Shown here: one piece after another, positions 34,281 to 41,198 of the stretch
Layout: the number at the start of each line of letters is the position of its first letter
Numbering within the stretch: position 1 is the first letter of the stretch
Origin: a virus
IMG/VR virus record: IMGVR_UViG_3300010401_000640
Location: 1-64,000 of that record
Length of the DNA: 64,000 nt
Reading direction: 5' to 3' (one strand)
Translations under genes and position numbers: made by a program
The notes under the pieces: model-generated
The model's database searches: none
What the model was told of the DNA's origin: nothing
What the model saw: only the letters and a program-made list of their open reading frames with translations

Positions 34281-34917
34281 ACTGGTTTGTCCAGCCTTTC
34301 AGCGCGCGGGGTGAGTGTCGCAGGAGAAGATAGTTCCGGAAGGCGGAGCTGTCCGATAGGAGATGGGTGATTTCCGGGCGCGTGAGAACCTTGTTCCGAT
34401 ACCAGCGATGCCACTCGATGTTCGTGGTGCCGGCCGGCAGATGGCCGGACGTGACGGCGTTCTGAACGAACTCCCGCGACTCCCCGGACAGCCAAGTGCG
34501 GAAAAGGTAGAACCACTCGGGCTCGAGGCACACCACGTATTTGTCGGCCCAGCAGATGTCGGACGGAGTCATGCACGCCTCTTGCGCCAGCGAGCCGCTA
34601 TGCAGCAGGCAGCGCTCAGCCGCTTCGGAAGCCAGGAGCGCAGAGGACAGCCTTGATTCCTTGCGGCCGCAGAAAAGGCGGCGCAGTCGGTAAACAATCT
34701 TTCCCGCCAGTTGGGCCCCGCGCAAGGGGTGAAGCTTGCCCTCTTTGCCGTCGATATTCGGGCAACCCCAATAACCGGCATCGTGAAAAAGAATGCAGAG
34801 CCATCCCGTAGCATCCGGCCAGCGGCGGAAGAGTCGGCGATAGGCCAGCGCTACGGTCAGCGGATGCCAGAGAAATTGGTGCGCCCCGAATAGTAAAGAT
34901 TTGGTGCCGATTTTCAT
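34219..34917 (-). CDS. HD-domain phosphohydrolase-like protein
   Basis: A 232-residue helical protein with H18, the H45-D46 pair in ILFHDAGYWG, H63 in KLHPLRGAQ and H106-S in LLHSGS, which fit the metal-binding His/Asp set of HD phosphohydrolases. Phage HD proteins often act on dNMPs or signalling nucleotides. The position next to a dNMP kinase is consistent with nucleotide metabolism. Overlaps the secreted protein gene by 62 bases. Confidence 0.68.
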   Translation of the reverse strand: MKIGTKSLLFGAHQFLWHPLTVALAYRRLFRRWPDATGWLCILFHDAGYWGCPNIDGKEGKLHPLRGAQLAGKIVYRLRRLFCGRKESRLSSALLASEAAERCLLHSGSLAQEACMTPSDICWADKYVVCLEPEWFYLFRTWLSGESREFVQNAVTSGHLPAGTTNIEWHRWYRNKVLTRPEITHLLSDSSAFRNYLLLRHSPRALKGWTNQFEKTPNGLTARAHVDAAHRG

Positions 34918-35189
34918 AGCCAGAGGCCCAGCCGAAGAGTCGCCCACTCAAGGCGACCATCAAACACAACTGCCTTCAAGAACGTGCGGCGTCCCACCGG
35001 CCCATGCTTTCGGTCACGTCGGTTCGAGCAGAGAATCTGCCCCTCCCACAAAGGCGGCGGAAACCATCCCAAGGTCGGGTCCACCACCAATCCATACGGG
35101 TTGTCCTGCGCGTCGAGGCAGCGGTGGGTGTAGCCGGTCTCCCAGAGGGTGCGCTCTTCTTCCTCGTTGCTTGGGATGAAGATGCTCAT
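34914..35189 (-). CDS. Protein of unknown function
   Basis: A 91-residue beta-rich protein beginning MSIFIPSNEEEERTLWETG and ending RLGLWL. ATGA overlaps on both sides show it belongs to the same translated chain as the dNMP kinase and the HD protein. No motif recognised. Confidence 0.6.
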   Translation of the reverse strand: MSIFIPSNEEEERTLWETGYTHRCLDAQDNPYGLVVDPTLGWFPPPLWEGQILCSNRRDRKHGPVGRRTFLKAVVFDGRLEWATLRLGLWL

Positions 35190-35749
35190 AAAGAAGGGTG
35201 CTGCCCCCAGGCGTAATACTTTGAGGCTCGGAAAAGCACCTCGGTTTCGTAGGTGCGTTTAATCGGCAGCTTATTATCCACCGCCCACGCAAAAAGCTTC
35301 ATGTGATAGAGCTCTAGGGTGCCGTCGTTCACGATTGTCTCGTCGCAGTCTTCCGGTCCGTAGGTCACCGTCGGGTCCTTGGGCGTGCCCGGGCGGTCAA
35401 TCCAGATGAATCGGTCGAATAGGCCCTCGGCCCGCACCGCGTCGATTTCGATTTTATCGCGCAGGCCGGCGGCGATGTCGCCCGAGGCAACCACGAGGCG
35501 CGCTAAGTAACACTGGTCGGTGAGCCGAAGCTTGTCGAGTTCGTCTTTCCAAAAGTGACGGTCCTTGTGCCGCTGTTCCCAGGCTTGGCAGGGATGAAGG
35601 CCGAGAACCTTTGACATGTGCGGCAGGCCGGCCCAGGAAAAGCTGCCGGCGTAGCGTAGCTCCGTGATGCGGCCCAGGAAAATCGCGGCCTCGTCCTTAC
35701 CCGCCCGACCGTATCCGCAGAACAAAATTTTCTTGATGGGGAGATGCAT
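35186..35749 (-). CDS. Deoxynucleoside monophosphate kinase-like P-loop protein
   Basis: A 187-residue protein with an N-terminal P-loop (FCGYGRAGKDEAAIFLG, residues 10-26, G-x4-G-K-D), a VVASGDIAAGLRDKIEIDAV segment typical of the family's nucleotide-binding lid, and a FIWIDRPGT strand. Phage dNMP kinases of this type (T4 gp1-like) convert dNMPs to dNDPs to feed DNA synthesis. Ends by ATGA overlap with the gene at 34914. Confidence 0.75.
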   Translation of the reverse strand: MHLPIKKILFCGYGRAGKDEAAIFLGRITELRYAGSFSWAGLPHMSKVLGLHPCQAWEQRHKDRHFWKDELDKLRLTDQCYLARLVVASGDIAAGLRDKIEIDAVRAEGLFDRFIWIDRPGTPKDPTVTYGPEDCDETIVNDGTLELYHMKLFAWAVDNKLPIKRTYETEVLFRASKYYAWGQHPSL

Positions 35750-35906
35750 AATGGTGTGCGAGGGTTAGCCAATCGAGGAACCAGTCTTGGTCATGCCAGC
35801 TCTGCCATGCGGCGGCCCGAGTATAATCCCCTCGGGGTTCTCCCTCGGGGCAAATCTCTTTCCTGATTGCGGCGGCTCGTAGGGCATCAGCGATGGAAGG
35901 TTCCAT
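35697..35906 (-). CDS. Overlapping small frame, possible 3' part of a frameshifted gene
   Basis: A 69-residue frame that looks protein-like (EPSIADALRAAAIRKEICPE, AAWQSWHDQDWFLDWL) but starts inside the gene at 35765 and runs 53 bases into the dNMP kinase gene. The 35765 frame stops looking protein-like where this one begins. Either the two genes truly overlap, or one base is lost/gained (sequencing error or programmed shift) and together they form one protein of roughly 90-100 residues. Confidence 0.4.
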   Translation of the reverse strand: MEPSIADALRAAAIRKEICPEGEPRGDYTRAAAWQSWHDQDWFLDWLTLAHHYASPHQENFVLRIRSGG

Positions 35907-35986
35907 TCAATCTCCAGGTTGTGAGTCTCCGCGAACACCCGGAAAAAGGAGGCTCGGTAGTCGTCGAGTTCGGCGGAGGACTTCAT
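35765..35986 (-). CDS. Small protein, unknown, C-terminus doubtful
   Basis: A 73-residue frame. The ATG overlaps the upstream stop, so the start is well supported (MKSSAELDDYRASFFRVFAE). The second half (PPQSGKRFAPRENPEG onward) is low in protein character and coincides with the alternative frame at 35697, suggesting a frame change near 35905. Confidence 0.5.
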   Translation of the reverse strand: MKSSAELDDYRASFFRVFAETHNLEIEWNLPSLMPYEPPQSGKRFAPRENPEGIILGPPHGRAGMTKTGSSIG

Positions 35987-36180
35987 GACGGGTTGGTGGG
36001 GTTGTCGTTGCACGGCGGGATTTGTGTTTCGAGTTCGAGGGCTTGAGATTGGGCGAGCAGCAGGACCTCGCAGAGCTGGGAGCGGGTGATTCCCGAAATC
36101 AGAATCGACCCGGCGGGTAGAAGGGTCTCCCGGACCCGGAGGTCGCGGATGATGTCCTTGATTTCGTCGCTGGTAATCAT
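35983..36180 (-). CDS. Small helical protein, unknown
   Basis: A 65-residue protein, MITSDEIKDIIRDLRVRE at the start and a Pro/Asn-rich tail. Helical centre (SQLCEVLLLAQSQALELE). Coupled to the next gene by ATGA. No function known. Confidence 0.55.
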   Translation of the reverse strand: MITSDEIKDIIRDLRVRETLLPAGSILISGITRSQLCEVLLLAQSQALELETQIPPCNDNPTNPS

Positions 36181-36183
36181 GTG

Positions 36184-36552
36184 CTACGACACGTTGTGGC
36201 GGATTTCGATTTCGCTCTTGATGTGGCACAGGCTCATGAGCGCGTTGTCATGAAGCGCGCGAAGCTTGGGCTGCATGTAGGGGCTCTTGGTCCGCTCGGA
36301 AAGGTGCTTGAAGTGCGACGCGAGACGCGCGGCCTGCTTGAGCCGGCGAATCAGTTGCGTGAAGCGGAGCGTGCCCAGCTTAACGATGTATTTTTCGCTG
36401 GCGTTTTTCGGCGGCGTGCCGTAGTGGTCGCGCACTTCACGGTAGCGCATGAAGCGCCGACGTTCGCGCCCGGAGGCTTTGGTGCGCGGGTTGAAAAAGT
36501 CCTTCTCCGTGTCGTAGCAGATGTTCGGGGAAACGTCGTCGGTGTTGTTCAT
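36184..36552 (-). CDS. Basic protein, unknown
   Basis: A 122-residue basic protein with an Asp/Asn N-terminus and a helical, Arg/Lys/His-rich body (RRFMRYREVRDHYG, FTQLIRRLKQAARLASHF). It may bind nucleic acid. No motif recognised. Its three-base spacing to neighbours places it in the same operon. Confidence 0.58.
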   Translation of the reverse strand: MNNTDDVSPNICYDTEKDFFNPRTKASGRERRRFMRYREVRDHYGTPPKNASEKYIVKLGTLRFTQLIRRLKQAARLASHFKHLSERTKSPYMQPKLRALHDNALMSLCHIKSEIEIRHNVS

Positions 36553-36554
36553 TT

Positions 36555-36761
36555 TTACTTCCCCTCATTTACCATGGCCACGGCCGAAGCGCAAATATCA
36601 CACAGTGCCCACGTCTGGTTTCGTTCCGGGTCGGCGATGATGCGACGCCGCGCTCTGACCTGCTTGCCGTTGGCTTCTGTGTAGTCCACAACGTCGAACT
36701 CCGGGCCTTGGATTTCCACGGAGTGCAACCGGCACAGGCGGTTATCGCAAAAGGAAATCAC
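36555..36761 (-). CDS. Small zinc-ribbon-like protein
   Basis: A 68-residue protein with two Cys pairs, FCDNRLC at 4-10 and LCDICASA near 53, separated by a beta-rich region (VEIQGPEFDVVDYT). The layout suggests one zinc site. Coupled to the gene upstream by ATGA. Function unknown. Confidence 0.55.
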   Translation of the reverse strand: MISFCDNRLCRLHSVEIQGPEFDVVDYTEANGKQVRARRRIIADPERNQTWALCDICASAVAMVNEGK

Positions 36762-37417
36762 TTGGCGGGTTCAGAGGCCGGCGCAGCCGGAGCCTCGGCC
36801 TTCGGGGCCTTCGGTGCCTTCGGGGCCGGCAGCTTTTCAGGCGGGACAAACACCGGAGCCGAGGACGCGCGCTTGGGGGCAGCAGGGACCTTCGGAGCGG
36901 GAGCCCCGTGCTGCTTTAGCCGCAGGTTCAGCTCGCGTCCCTCGGAGCCAAGGATTTCCTGAATGAGCGTCGGCAGCTCCTCGACCGGGACGCCGGCATT
37001 GATTTGGTTGGAAAAGCGCGTGGCGTTCCGGGTCATGCGGTCCCGCAGCGTCAAACCGACCATGCCCTTGTCTTGCAGATAGCGCAGCAGGACGTCCTGG
37101 GCCGCGCCCTCGAAGAAGACCGTGCCTACTTCGCGGAAGGTCTCCGCGCCGCTGCCGTCGGCAGAGGGCGTGTCGATGAAAAGCTGGCGCAGGGTCATCC
37201 CGGGGTGTTGATTGATGAACTGCGGGGCGTCTTCCCGCGTTTCAATTTTGGAGTTGAGCCGCTGTGCGTCGCCCGGGGCAAGCTTCGGGTGAAGCTTCTT
37301 CAGTTCAGCATAGAGGTTTTCGTAGTCACGCTTGGCAATGCCAGTGAGCGGGGCCTCAACGGTTACCGTGCCGGGAACCCCGAGCACGCGATATACACCC
37401 ACGATGAAGGATGGCAT
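36758..37417 (-). CDS. Protein of unknown function with Ala/Pro/Lys tail
   Basis: A 219-residue protein. The first 150 residues form an ordered helical domain (KRDYENLYAELKKLHPKLAP, LRYLQDKGMVGLTLRDRM). The last 45 residues are repeats of the type K-A-P-K-A-P-K-A-E, like the tails of histone H1-like or nucleoid proteins. DNA association is possible but not proven. Confidence 0.55.
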   Translation of the reverse strand: MPSFIVGVYRVLGVPGTVTVEAPLTGIAKRDYENLYAELKKLHPKLAPGDAQRLNSKIETREDAPQFINQHPGMTLRQLFIDTPSADGSGAETFREVGTVFFEGAAQDVLLRYLQDKGMVGLTLRDRMTRNATRFSNQINAGVPVEELPTLIQEILGSEGRELNLRLKQHGAPAPKVPAAPKRASSAPVFVPPEKLPAPKAPKAPKAEAPAAPASEPAK

Positions 37418-37453
37418 AATATACAGAGAAAAGGTCCGGTTCCGCGCGGGATG

Positions 37454-37642
37454 TCAACCGGGCTTTTGCGGCCAAGGCGGCCAAAACAGGAAGTTGTCAT
37501 GCCGCCGATTCCAAAACTCGAATCGGCACTGTTGACACCATCCGAACTCCCCAATGATGTGTGGGCAGTCAAAATAATACGCAAGCAAGTTTCCCCGAAC
37601 AACCAACCCGAGGTGTGCCGTGTAGTCGAGGCAAGGGCTCAC
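37454..37642 (-). CDS. Small Cys-rich protein, GTG start
   Basis: A 62-residue frame with GTG overlapping the upstream stop (GTGA). Contains FDCPHIIGEFGWCQQCRFEF, a C-x-H/C-x2-C pattern likely to bind zinc, and aromatic C-terminus. No family recognised. Confidence 0.5.
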   Translation of the reverse strand: MSPCLDYTAHLGLVVRGNLLAYYFDCPHIIGEFGWCQQCRFEFWNRRHDNFLFWPPWPQKPG

Positions 37643-38055
37643 GGAAACAGCTCCTTCAGCCTGCGCGGTGCCGTCCTCTGGGTGTCCTCCTGAACCATCC
37701 AAAGCATCGTGCGCTCGTTCCCATTGATGTGCCGCACACAGCCCAAGTCGGTCGTGCCGGCCACAAGGCGCGGACCCATGCGCGCGTTGTCCATGAAGTA
37801 GAACTTGGTGCCCCACTTGAAAAGCACGGCGGCGTGGTAGCCGTGGCCCGCGCCAAATGCAGACCACGCGTAGGTGATGCGGACCGCCGGGACGCCGCGC
37901 TCACGAAGCATCGTCACGGCCGCCTTGCTGAAGGGGTCGCACCAGTTGTCAGTCATGTAGCCGGGCACGGATTTGAAGGAGGGCGGCGGTGCGCCGAGCG
38001 CTACCCAGGCGGTGGTGACGCAGAGGAGCCAGAGGGTGAGCAGCTTTTTCTTCAT
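37639..38055 (-). CDS. Exported cysteine-peptidase-like protein
   Basis: A 138-residue protein with a signal peptide (MKKKLLTLWLLCVTTAWVAL). C39 in MTDNWCDPFSKAA begins a helix, H74 lies in GHGYHAAVLFKWG and D89 in KFYFMDN, the Cys-His-Asp order of papain-like or transglutaminase-like enzymes. It resembles the exported protein at 33729 in logic, although sequence identity is low. A role outside the cytoplasm, such as wall or surface protein modification, is possible. Confidence 0.58.
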   Translation of the reverse strand: MKKKLLTLWLLCVTTAWVALGAPPPSFKSVPGYMTDNWCDPFSKAAVTMLRERGVPAVRITYAWSAFGAGHGYHAAVLFKWGTKFYFMDNARMGPRLVAGTTDLGCVRHINGNERTMLWMVQEDTQRTAPRRLKELFP

Positions 38056-38210
38056 CACAGCCCACACCTTTCCTTGTCGCGCGCATCGCAGGCCCCCATC
38101 CAACCCAGGACGAAGAGAAACGCGACCGCCAGAACGATGTTGCCGATTAGCGCCCAGTTCCAAGTGAGCGCCCATTTGATGAGCAGTGTGAGCAGTAGAA
38201 TGAGAGTCAT
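38055..38210 (-). CDS. Small two-span membrane protein
   Basis: A 51-residue protein with two hydrophobic segments (MTLILLLTLLIKWALTWNW and NIVLAVAFLFVLGW) and a charged tail with two Cys (ACDARDKERCGL). Its stop shares one base with the start of the exported gene at 37639. Function unknown; the coupling suggests they act in the same compartment. Confidence 0.6.
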   Translation of the reverse strand: MTLILLLTLLIKWALTWNWALIGNIVLAVAFLFVLGWMGACDARDKERCGL

Positions 38211-38425
38211 AACCAAGGGATGCCGTAATCGCGGCGCACGCGGAAAAGCTGGCCGCTGCGGCCGTCGATGTTGATTCGGTAGTGGGTGCCCGCGGCGTCG
38301 AGCGCGTAGGGGCCCGCGACAGTTGTCCACGTCACGCCGCCATCAGACGAGGCCTCGGCGGTGTCGCGGAAGCCGTGCTCAAAAAACCACACGAGCCAGA
38401 TTGCGAGGAGCAGCGGAAGTTTCAT
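38207..38425 (-). CDS. Small exported protein
   Basis: A 72-residue protein with an N-terminal hydrophobic segment (MKLPLLLAIWLVWFF) that may be a signal peptide or anchor, then a beta-rich stretch SSDGGVTWTTVAG, a BNR-like S-x-D-x-G-x-T-W motif typical of sialidase-type beta propellers but present only once. ATGA overlap with its neighbour. Function unknown. Confidence 0.55.
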   Translation of the reverse strand: MKLPLLLAIWLVWFFEHGFRDTAEASSDGGVTWTTVAGPYALDAAGTHYRINIDGRSGQLFRVRRDYGIPWL

Positions 38426-38868
38426 GCGACTATGGGGACGGCGCGCCACGCATTTTTGACGCGGCATCGGCGGTGCGGCGCGCGCTTGAGCCGCACGCCC
38501 TCGGGGCAGAAATTGTCCATGAAGGTCTGCTTGTGGATAACCACGTAGTGGCCGGTGACCTGAACCACGACGGGCAGTCCGACGAGCCCCTGGCGGTTTT
38601 CCCGCACGAACTTGGCGAGCGTGGGCTTCTTCCAGGAGGCGGGGGCTCCGGCGCACCACTGGAAAATGGGCTCGAGTCTGTAGCCGAGCCGCTCAGCGGC
38701 GGCCTTGAGCTCTCGATTGTAGATGCCCTTGATTGGCCGGCAGCTGTTGCGGACCTGCTTGAGGATGCCGTGAATCTCCGACGTGGGTCGGCCACTGATT
38801 GCGCTCAGCGCCGCGGGGCCGCACCAGAGCGTGGACTTGAGGTCGTGCTTGACGGGATGAAGCGACAT
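38422..38868 (-). CDS. Papain/C39-like cysteine peptidase-like protein, copy 2
   Basis: A 148-residue paralogue of the protein at 18367: LWCGPAALSA (C16), TGHYVVIHK (H107) and FMDNF (D118). The alignment can be followed along the whole length, including P-T-S at 28-30, RPIKG/RPVQG near 45, KPTL near 81 and a basic C-terminus. Two diverged copies 20 kb apart suggest separate substrates. No signal peptide. Confidence 0.65.
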   Translation of the reverse strand: MSLHPVKHDLKSTLWCGPAALSAISGRPTSEIHGILKQVRNSCRPIKGIYNRELKAAAERLGYRLEPIFQWCAGAPASWKKPTLAKFVRENRQGLVGLPVVVQVTGHYVVIHKQTFMDNFCPEGVRLKRAPHRRCRVKNAWRAVPIVA

Positions 38869-38872
38869 AAGG

Positions 38873-39070
38873 TTAGCTCCAGCGGCCCCGCGGAAATGGA
38901 GGGGGCGGCGCGTCGGCGTTGGGGTTGATGGGGTTCAGGAAAATTACCCAGCCAGAGGGCTGCGGGTTGCGGACCGAGCCGACGTTCGAGTAGTGGATTG
39001 TGTAGGCGATGAGCCCACGCGAGCGGGCCGCGCTTTCCGCCTCCGCCTTGGTCTTGAAGATTTCGTTCAT
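38873..39070 (-). CDS. Small protein, unknown
   Basis: A 65-residue protein, MNEIFKTKAEAESAARSRG at the start and a Pro-rich tail. The N-terminal helix and beta strands (AYTIHYSNVG, GWVIFLN) suggest a tiny alpha/beta fold. Begins with the same MNEI as the protein at 39356. No function known. Confidence 0.55.
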   Translation of the reverse strand: MNEIFKTKAEAESAARSRGLIAYTIHYSNVGSVRNPQPSGWVIFLNPINPNADAPPPPFPRGRWS

Positions 39071-39110
39071 GGGTTACTGTCGCGCAGGGCGCGGCGTTTG
39101 TCAAGGCCAC

Positions 39111-39326
39111 TTATGTGTTGGCAGGTTGACGGTTGGAACGGTCGGCATTGGTCCATGTCACCTCCCATGACGATGCACCCGCGCCGTGAAGCAAAGCCCA
39201 GTTGCAGAAATAGCCCACCACTTGGGCCTCGAGGTCGGCAGCCAGGGCGCGCAAGTCGCGAGCCTCGGCCACGAAGGACGAGCGGCCAATGCCGCCGGAG
39301 ATGTTTCTGACTTTGAAGGTTATCAT
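39111..39326 (-). CDS. Small protein, unknown
   Basis: A 71-residue protein, MITFKVRNISGGIGRSSF at the start, with a helix (EARDLRALAADLEAQVVGYF) and a beta-rich end. One Cys. No motif recognised; an internal gene of the mini-gene operon. Confidence 0.5.
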   Translation of the reverse strand: MITFKVRNISGGIGRSSFVAEARDLRALAADLEAQVVGYFCNWALLHGAGASSWEVTWTNADRSNRQPANT

Positions 39327-39355
39327 GGGATAAGGTAGCACAGTGCTGGGCGCAG

Positions 39356-39607
39356 TCAAGAAATGATTGCGACGTTTTCAGTCACTTTGAAGTGGCACTT
39401 CATGGTGTCGGAGTTCCACGACATAAAGGTGTAGGTGCGGCCCTGAAAACGCAGGACCCGCTTGCAGAGTTTCTTCACGTCGTCCCAGCCGTTCGGGATG
39501 TCGATTTGAAGCCAGAGGCTGCCGTCGTCGGGGCGCTCAATGGGCGTCACGGCGATGAGTTTCGGGTCGATGGTGGCGGAGTGAGAAGCGGTCTTGATTT
39601 CGTTCAT
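39356..39607 (-). CDS. Small beta-rich protein, unknown
   Basis: An 83-residue protein beginning MNEIKTASHSATIDPKLI, mostly beta strand (LWLQIDIPNGW, KRVLRFQGRTYTFMSW). No motif recognised. Confidence 0.52.
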   Translation of the reverse strand: MNEIKTASHSATIDPKLIAVTPIERPDDGSLWLQIDIPNGWDDVKKLCKRVLRFQGRTYTFMSWNSDTMKCHFKVTENVAIIS

Positions 39608-39636
39608 GGGATATTGTCGCACAGCCCCGCACAGAG

Positions 39637-39900
39637 TCAAGAGGCAATCACAAGAAACTTTGAGCCGGCGGGAAACAGCGTGAGCCGGCCCCACTCGGCC
39701 CGCGGCAGCACGGAGAAAACCGGCTGGTAGGTCAAGCTCCCGGCGCGGTTGCGGAGTGGAGCGTTGAAATACTGCACGCGGACCGACTCGCGGGTGACCT
39801 CGACAACCGTTGCGCTGTGGCTGTCGCCGTTGAAGTTTTTGAAGACAACGGAGGCCCCGACGTCTCGCTTGGTGAACTGATGTAATCTCTTGATGCTCAT
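39637..39900 (-). CDS. Small beta-rich protein, unknown
   Basis: An 87-residue protein starting MSIKRLHQFTKRDVGASV, with an SH3-like strand pattern (ASVVFKNFNGDSHSATVVEV, ESVRVQYFN). ATGA overlap with upstream gene. No function known. Confidence 0.52.
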   Translation of the reverse strand: MSIKRLHQFTKRDVGASVVFKNFNGDSHSATVVEVTRESVRVQYFNAPLRNRAGSLTYQPVFSVLPRAEWGRLTLFPAGSKFLVIAS

Positions 39901-40238
39901 ACGGTTGCTTGTTTAGTGGGTTGGGGAATGGAGGACCACTTGTCGGCGTGGGCGTCCACGACGGCCTCGAGCTCGGGGTTGTCGGTGTAGTCGCAGACGA
40001 GCTCGCCGGGGCTGTTGCCATAGACCAGCAGCAACACCAGCCGCTTCAGGCGCGTGGGATGGCAGACGTAGAGCAGCGCCTCGTCAACGCCGGTCAGGTA
40101 GTCGGCCAGGAAAGCCGGGTCGGAGCTCGAGACGTTTTCGTCCGCGCCGTCGTTTCCGCCCAGGAGGGTGAAGCCGGCGGCGACCAGGGAGTCGAGGAGG
40201 CTGCGGGTTTCAGGGAGCCAGTCGTTTTCAAGTCTCAT
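39897..40238 (-). CDS. Protein of unknown function
   Basis: A 113-residue acidic protein, MRLENDWLPETRSLLDSL at the start. Pattern of helix-strand-helix (AAGFTLLGGNDG, EALLYVCHPTRLKRLVLLLV) suggests an alpha/beta fold. No motif recognised. Coupled downstream by ATGA. Confidence 0.55.
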   Translation of the reverse strand: MRLENDWLPETRSLLDSLVAAGFTLLGGNDGADENVSSSDPAFLADYLTGVDEALLYVCHPTRLKRLVLLLVYGNSPGELVCDYTDNPELEAVVDAHADKWSSIPQPTKQATV

Positions 40239-40282
40239 GCCGGCAGCATACCACAACCCGGCACGGGCGCAAGTCCGTATTT

Positions 40283-40444
40283 CTACTGGACGTGCGGCGG
40301 CACTGTGTTGGCCAGCTCCTCCTCCAGGTCGGCGCGGATTTGTTTCTTGATGCCCGGCTCGAGGCTGTCCCACCAGTGGTCGAAGCCAGCGCGGTCCTCG
40401 AAAAACTTAATGACCAGATTTGTGAGTTTGCGGGCTTCAGTCAT
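40283..40444 (-). CDS. Tiny helical protein, unknown
   Basis: A 53-residue amphipathic helical protein, MTEARKLTNLVIKFFEDR at the start. Its first codons overlap the membrane gene upstream by eight bases. No function known. Confidence 0.5.
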   Translation of the reverse strand: MTEARKLTNLVIKFFEDRAGFDHWWDSLEPGIKKQIRADLEEELANTVPPHVQ

Positions 40445-40616
40445 AGAACCACCTTGTTCTGCGCCACTGCACAGCGACATGCCCCGGGAAGGCCCAGAGC
40501 GCGGAAAGAGTTTCCGGCAGCCCCCAACAGAAGATACGATAGAGGAAGATGAAGGGAACCAGGAGGCAGTCGAGCAGGAGCGCCCAGCGGGACCTTCGGA
40601 ACTGGGAGTAGGTCAC
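40437..40616 (-). CDS. Small membrane protein, GTG start
   Basis: A 59-residue protein with one hydrophobic segment (WALLLDCLLVPFIFLYRIF) and an Arg/Trp-rich C-terminus. Two adjacent GTG codons are possible starts; the second overlaps the upstream stop as GTGA and is preferred. Confidence 0.5.
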   Translation of the reverse strand: MTYSQFRRSRWALLLDCLLVPFIFLYRIFCWGLPETLSALWAFPGHVAVQWRRTRWFYD

Positions 40617-40693
40617 CACAATCCCTTCTCTTCACCGTAGGCCATAATTAGACAAACGAGCGCGACTAATAGAGCGAGTGTTAATAGGTTCAT
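40613..40693 (-). CDS. 26-residue membrane peptide
   Basis: MNLLTLALLVALVCLIMA followed by a charged tail (YGEEKGLW). The ATG overlaps the upstream stop (TAATG) and the stop overlaps the next GTG, so it appears to be a genuine micro-gene despite its size. Confidence 0.48.
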   Translation of the reverse strand: MNLLTLALLVALVCLIMAYGEEKGLW

Positions 40694-40884
40694 TAGTTGG
40701 GTGTTATATGGACCTCCATGCCCAGCGGGCAGGTTGGGTTCGGGCACCAGATAGACATCGTGCCGGCCTCTCCTCCTGGCTTGCGGTCGCACAGCATTTC
40801 ACTCGCGCAGAAACAACAGTGCCGGCCGGCGCGTTTGATGCGCGGCTCGATGTCGTCATCGGGAGGCAGAGGAGGTTCGTTCAT
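40693..40884 (-). CDS. Small zinc-binding protein
   Basis: A 63-residue protein with CCFCASEMLC near residue 23 and WCPNPTCPLG near 46, a four-Cys zinc-ribbon arrangement. It begins MNEPPLPPDDDIEP. Small zinc ribbons of this kind in phages often touch transcription or are structural; no evidence for either here. Confidence 0.58.
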   Translation of the reverse strand: MNEPPLPPDDDIEPRIKRAGRHCCFCASEMLCDRKPGGEAGTMSIWCPNPTCPLGMEVHITPN

Positions 40885-41029
40885 TCTTGCCTTTCGGGGT
40901 CCACTTGATGGCATCGAAATTCTCATTGAACCGCTTGCGGTCCGACGTGCGGTCCTTGCTGCCCTTGCCCGGCGCGCCGTGCAGTCCGAAGTTTCGCGAG
41001 TTGCCTTTTGCTCCTGATTTATGCGCCAT
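40856..41029 (-). CDS. Very basic small protein
   Basis: A 57-residue protein rich in Lys, Arg, Gly and Asn (MAHKSGAKGNSRNFGLHG at the start). Probably disordered and nucleic-acid binding. Overlaps both neighbours. Confidence 0.5.
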   Translation of the reverse strand: MAHKSGAKGNSRNFGLHGAPGKGSKDRTSDRKRFNENFDAIKWTPKGKNERTSSASR

Positions 41030-41198
41030 GGGTTTTGGTGAGTTGCTCGAGCAGCTCAATCACGCGCTCGAGTTTCTTGGCGATGTCAACGAGCGTGTCG
41101 TTGTTGGCCACCGCGGGATAAATGGCCGGCGTGGCTGCGCCGAGTGGCAGTGGCACCGGTTTGAAATCTGAGAGTGGTGGATTCCAGCCTGATGTCAT
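41019..41198 (-). CDS. Small protein with C-terminal coiled coil
   Basis: A 59-residue protein: Pro-rich first half (MTSGWNPPLSDFKPVPLP) and a coiled-coil second half (LVDIAKKLERVIELLEQLTK). Coupled upstream by ATGA. No function known. Confidence 0.52.
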   Translation of the reverse strand: MTSGWNPPLSDFKPVPLPLGAATPAIYPAVANNDTLVDIAKKLERVIELLEQLTKTHGA

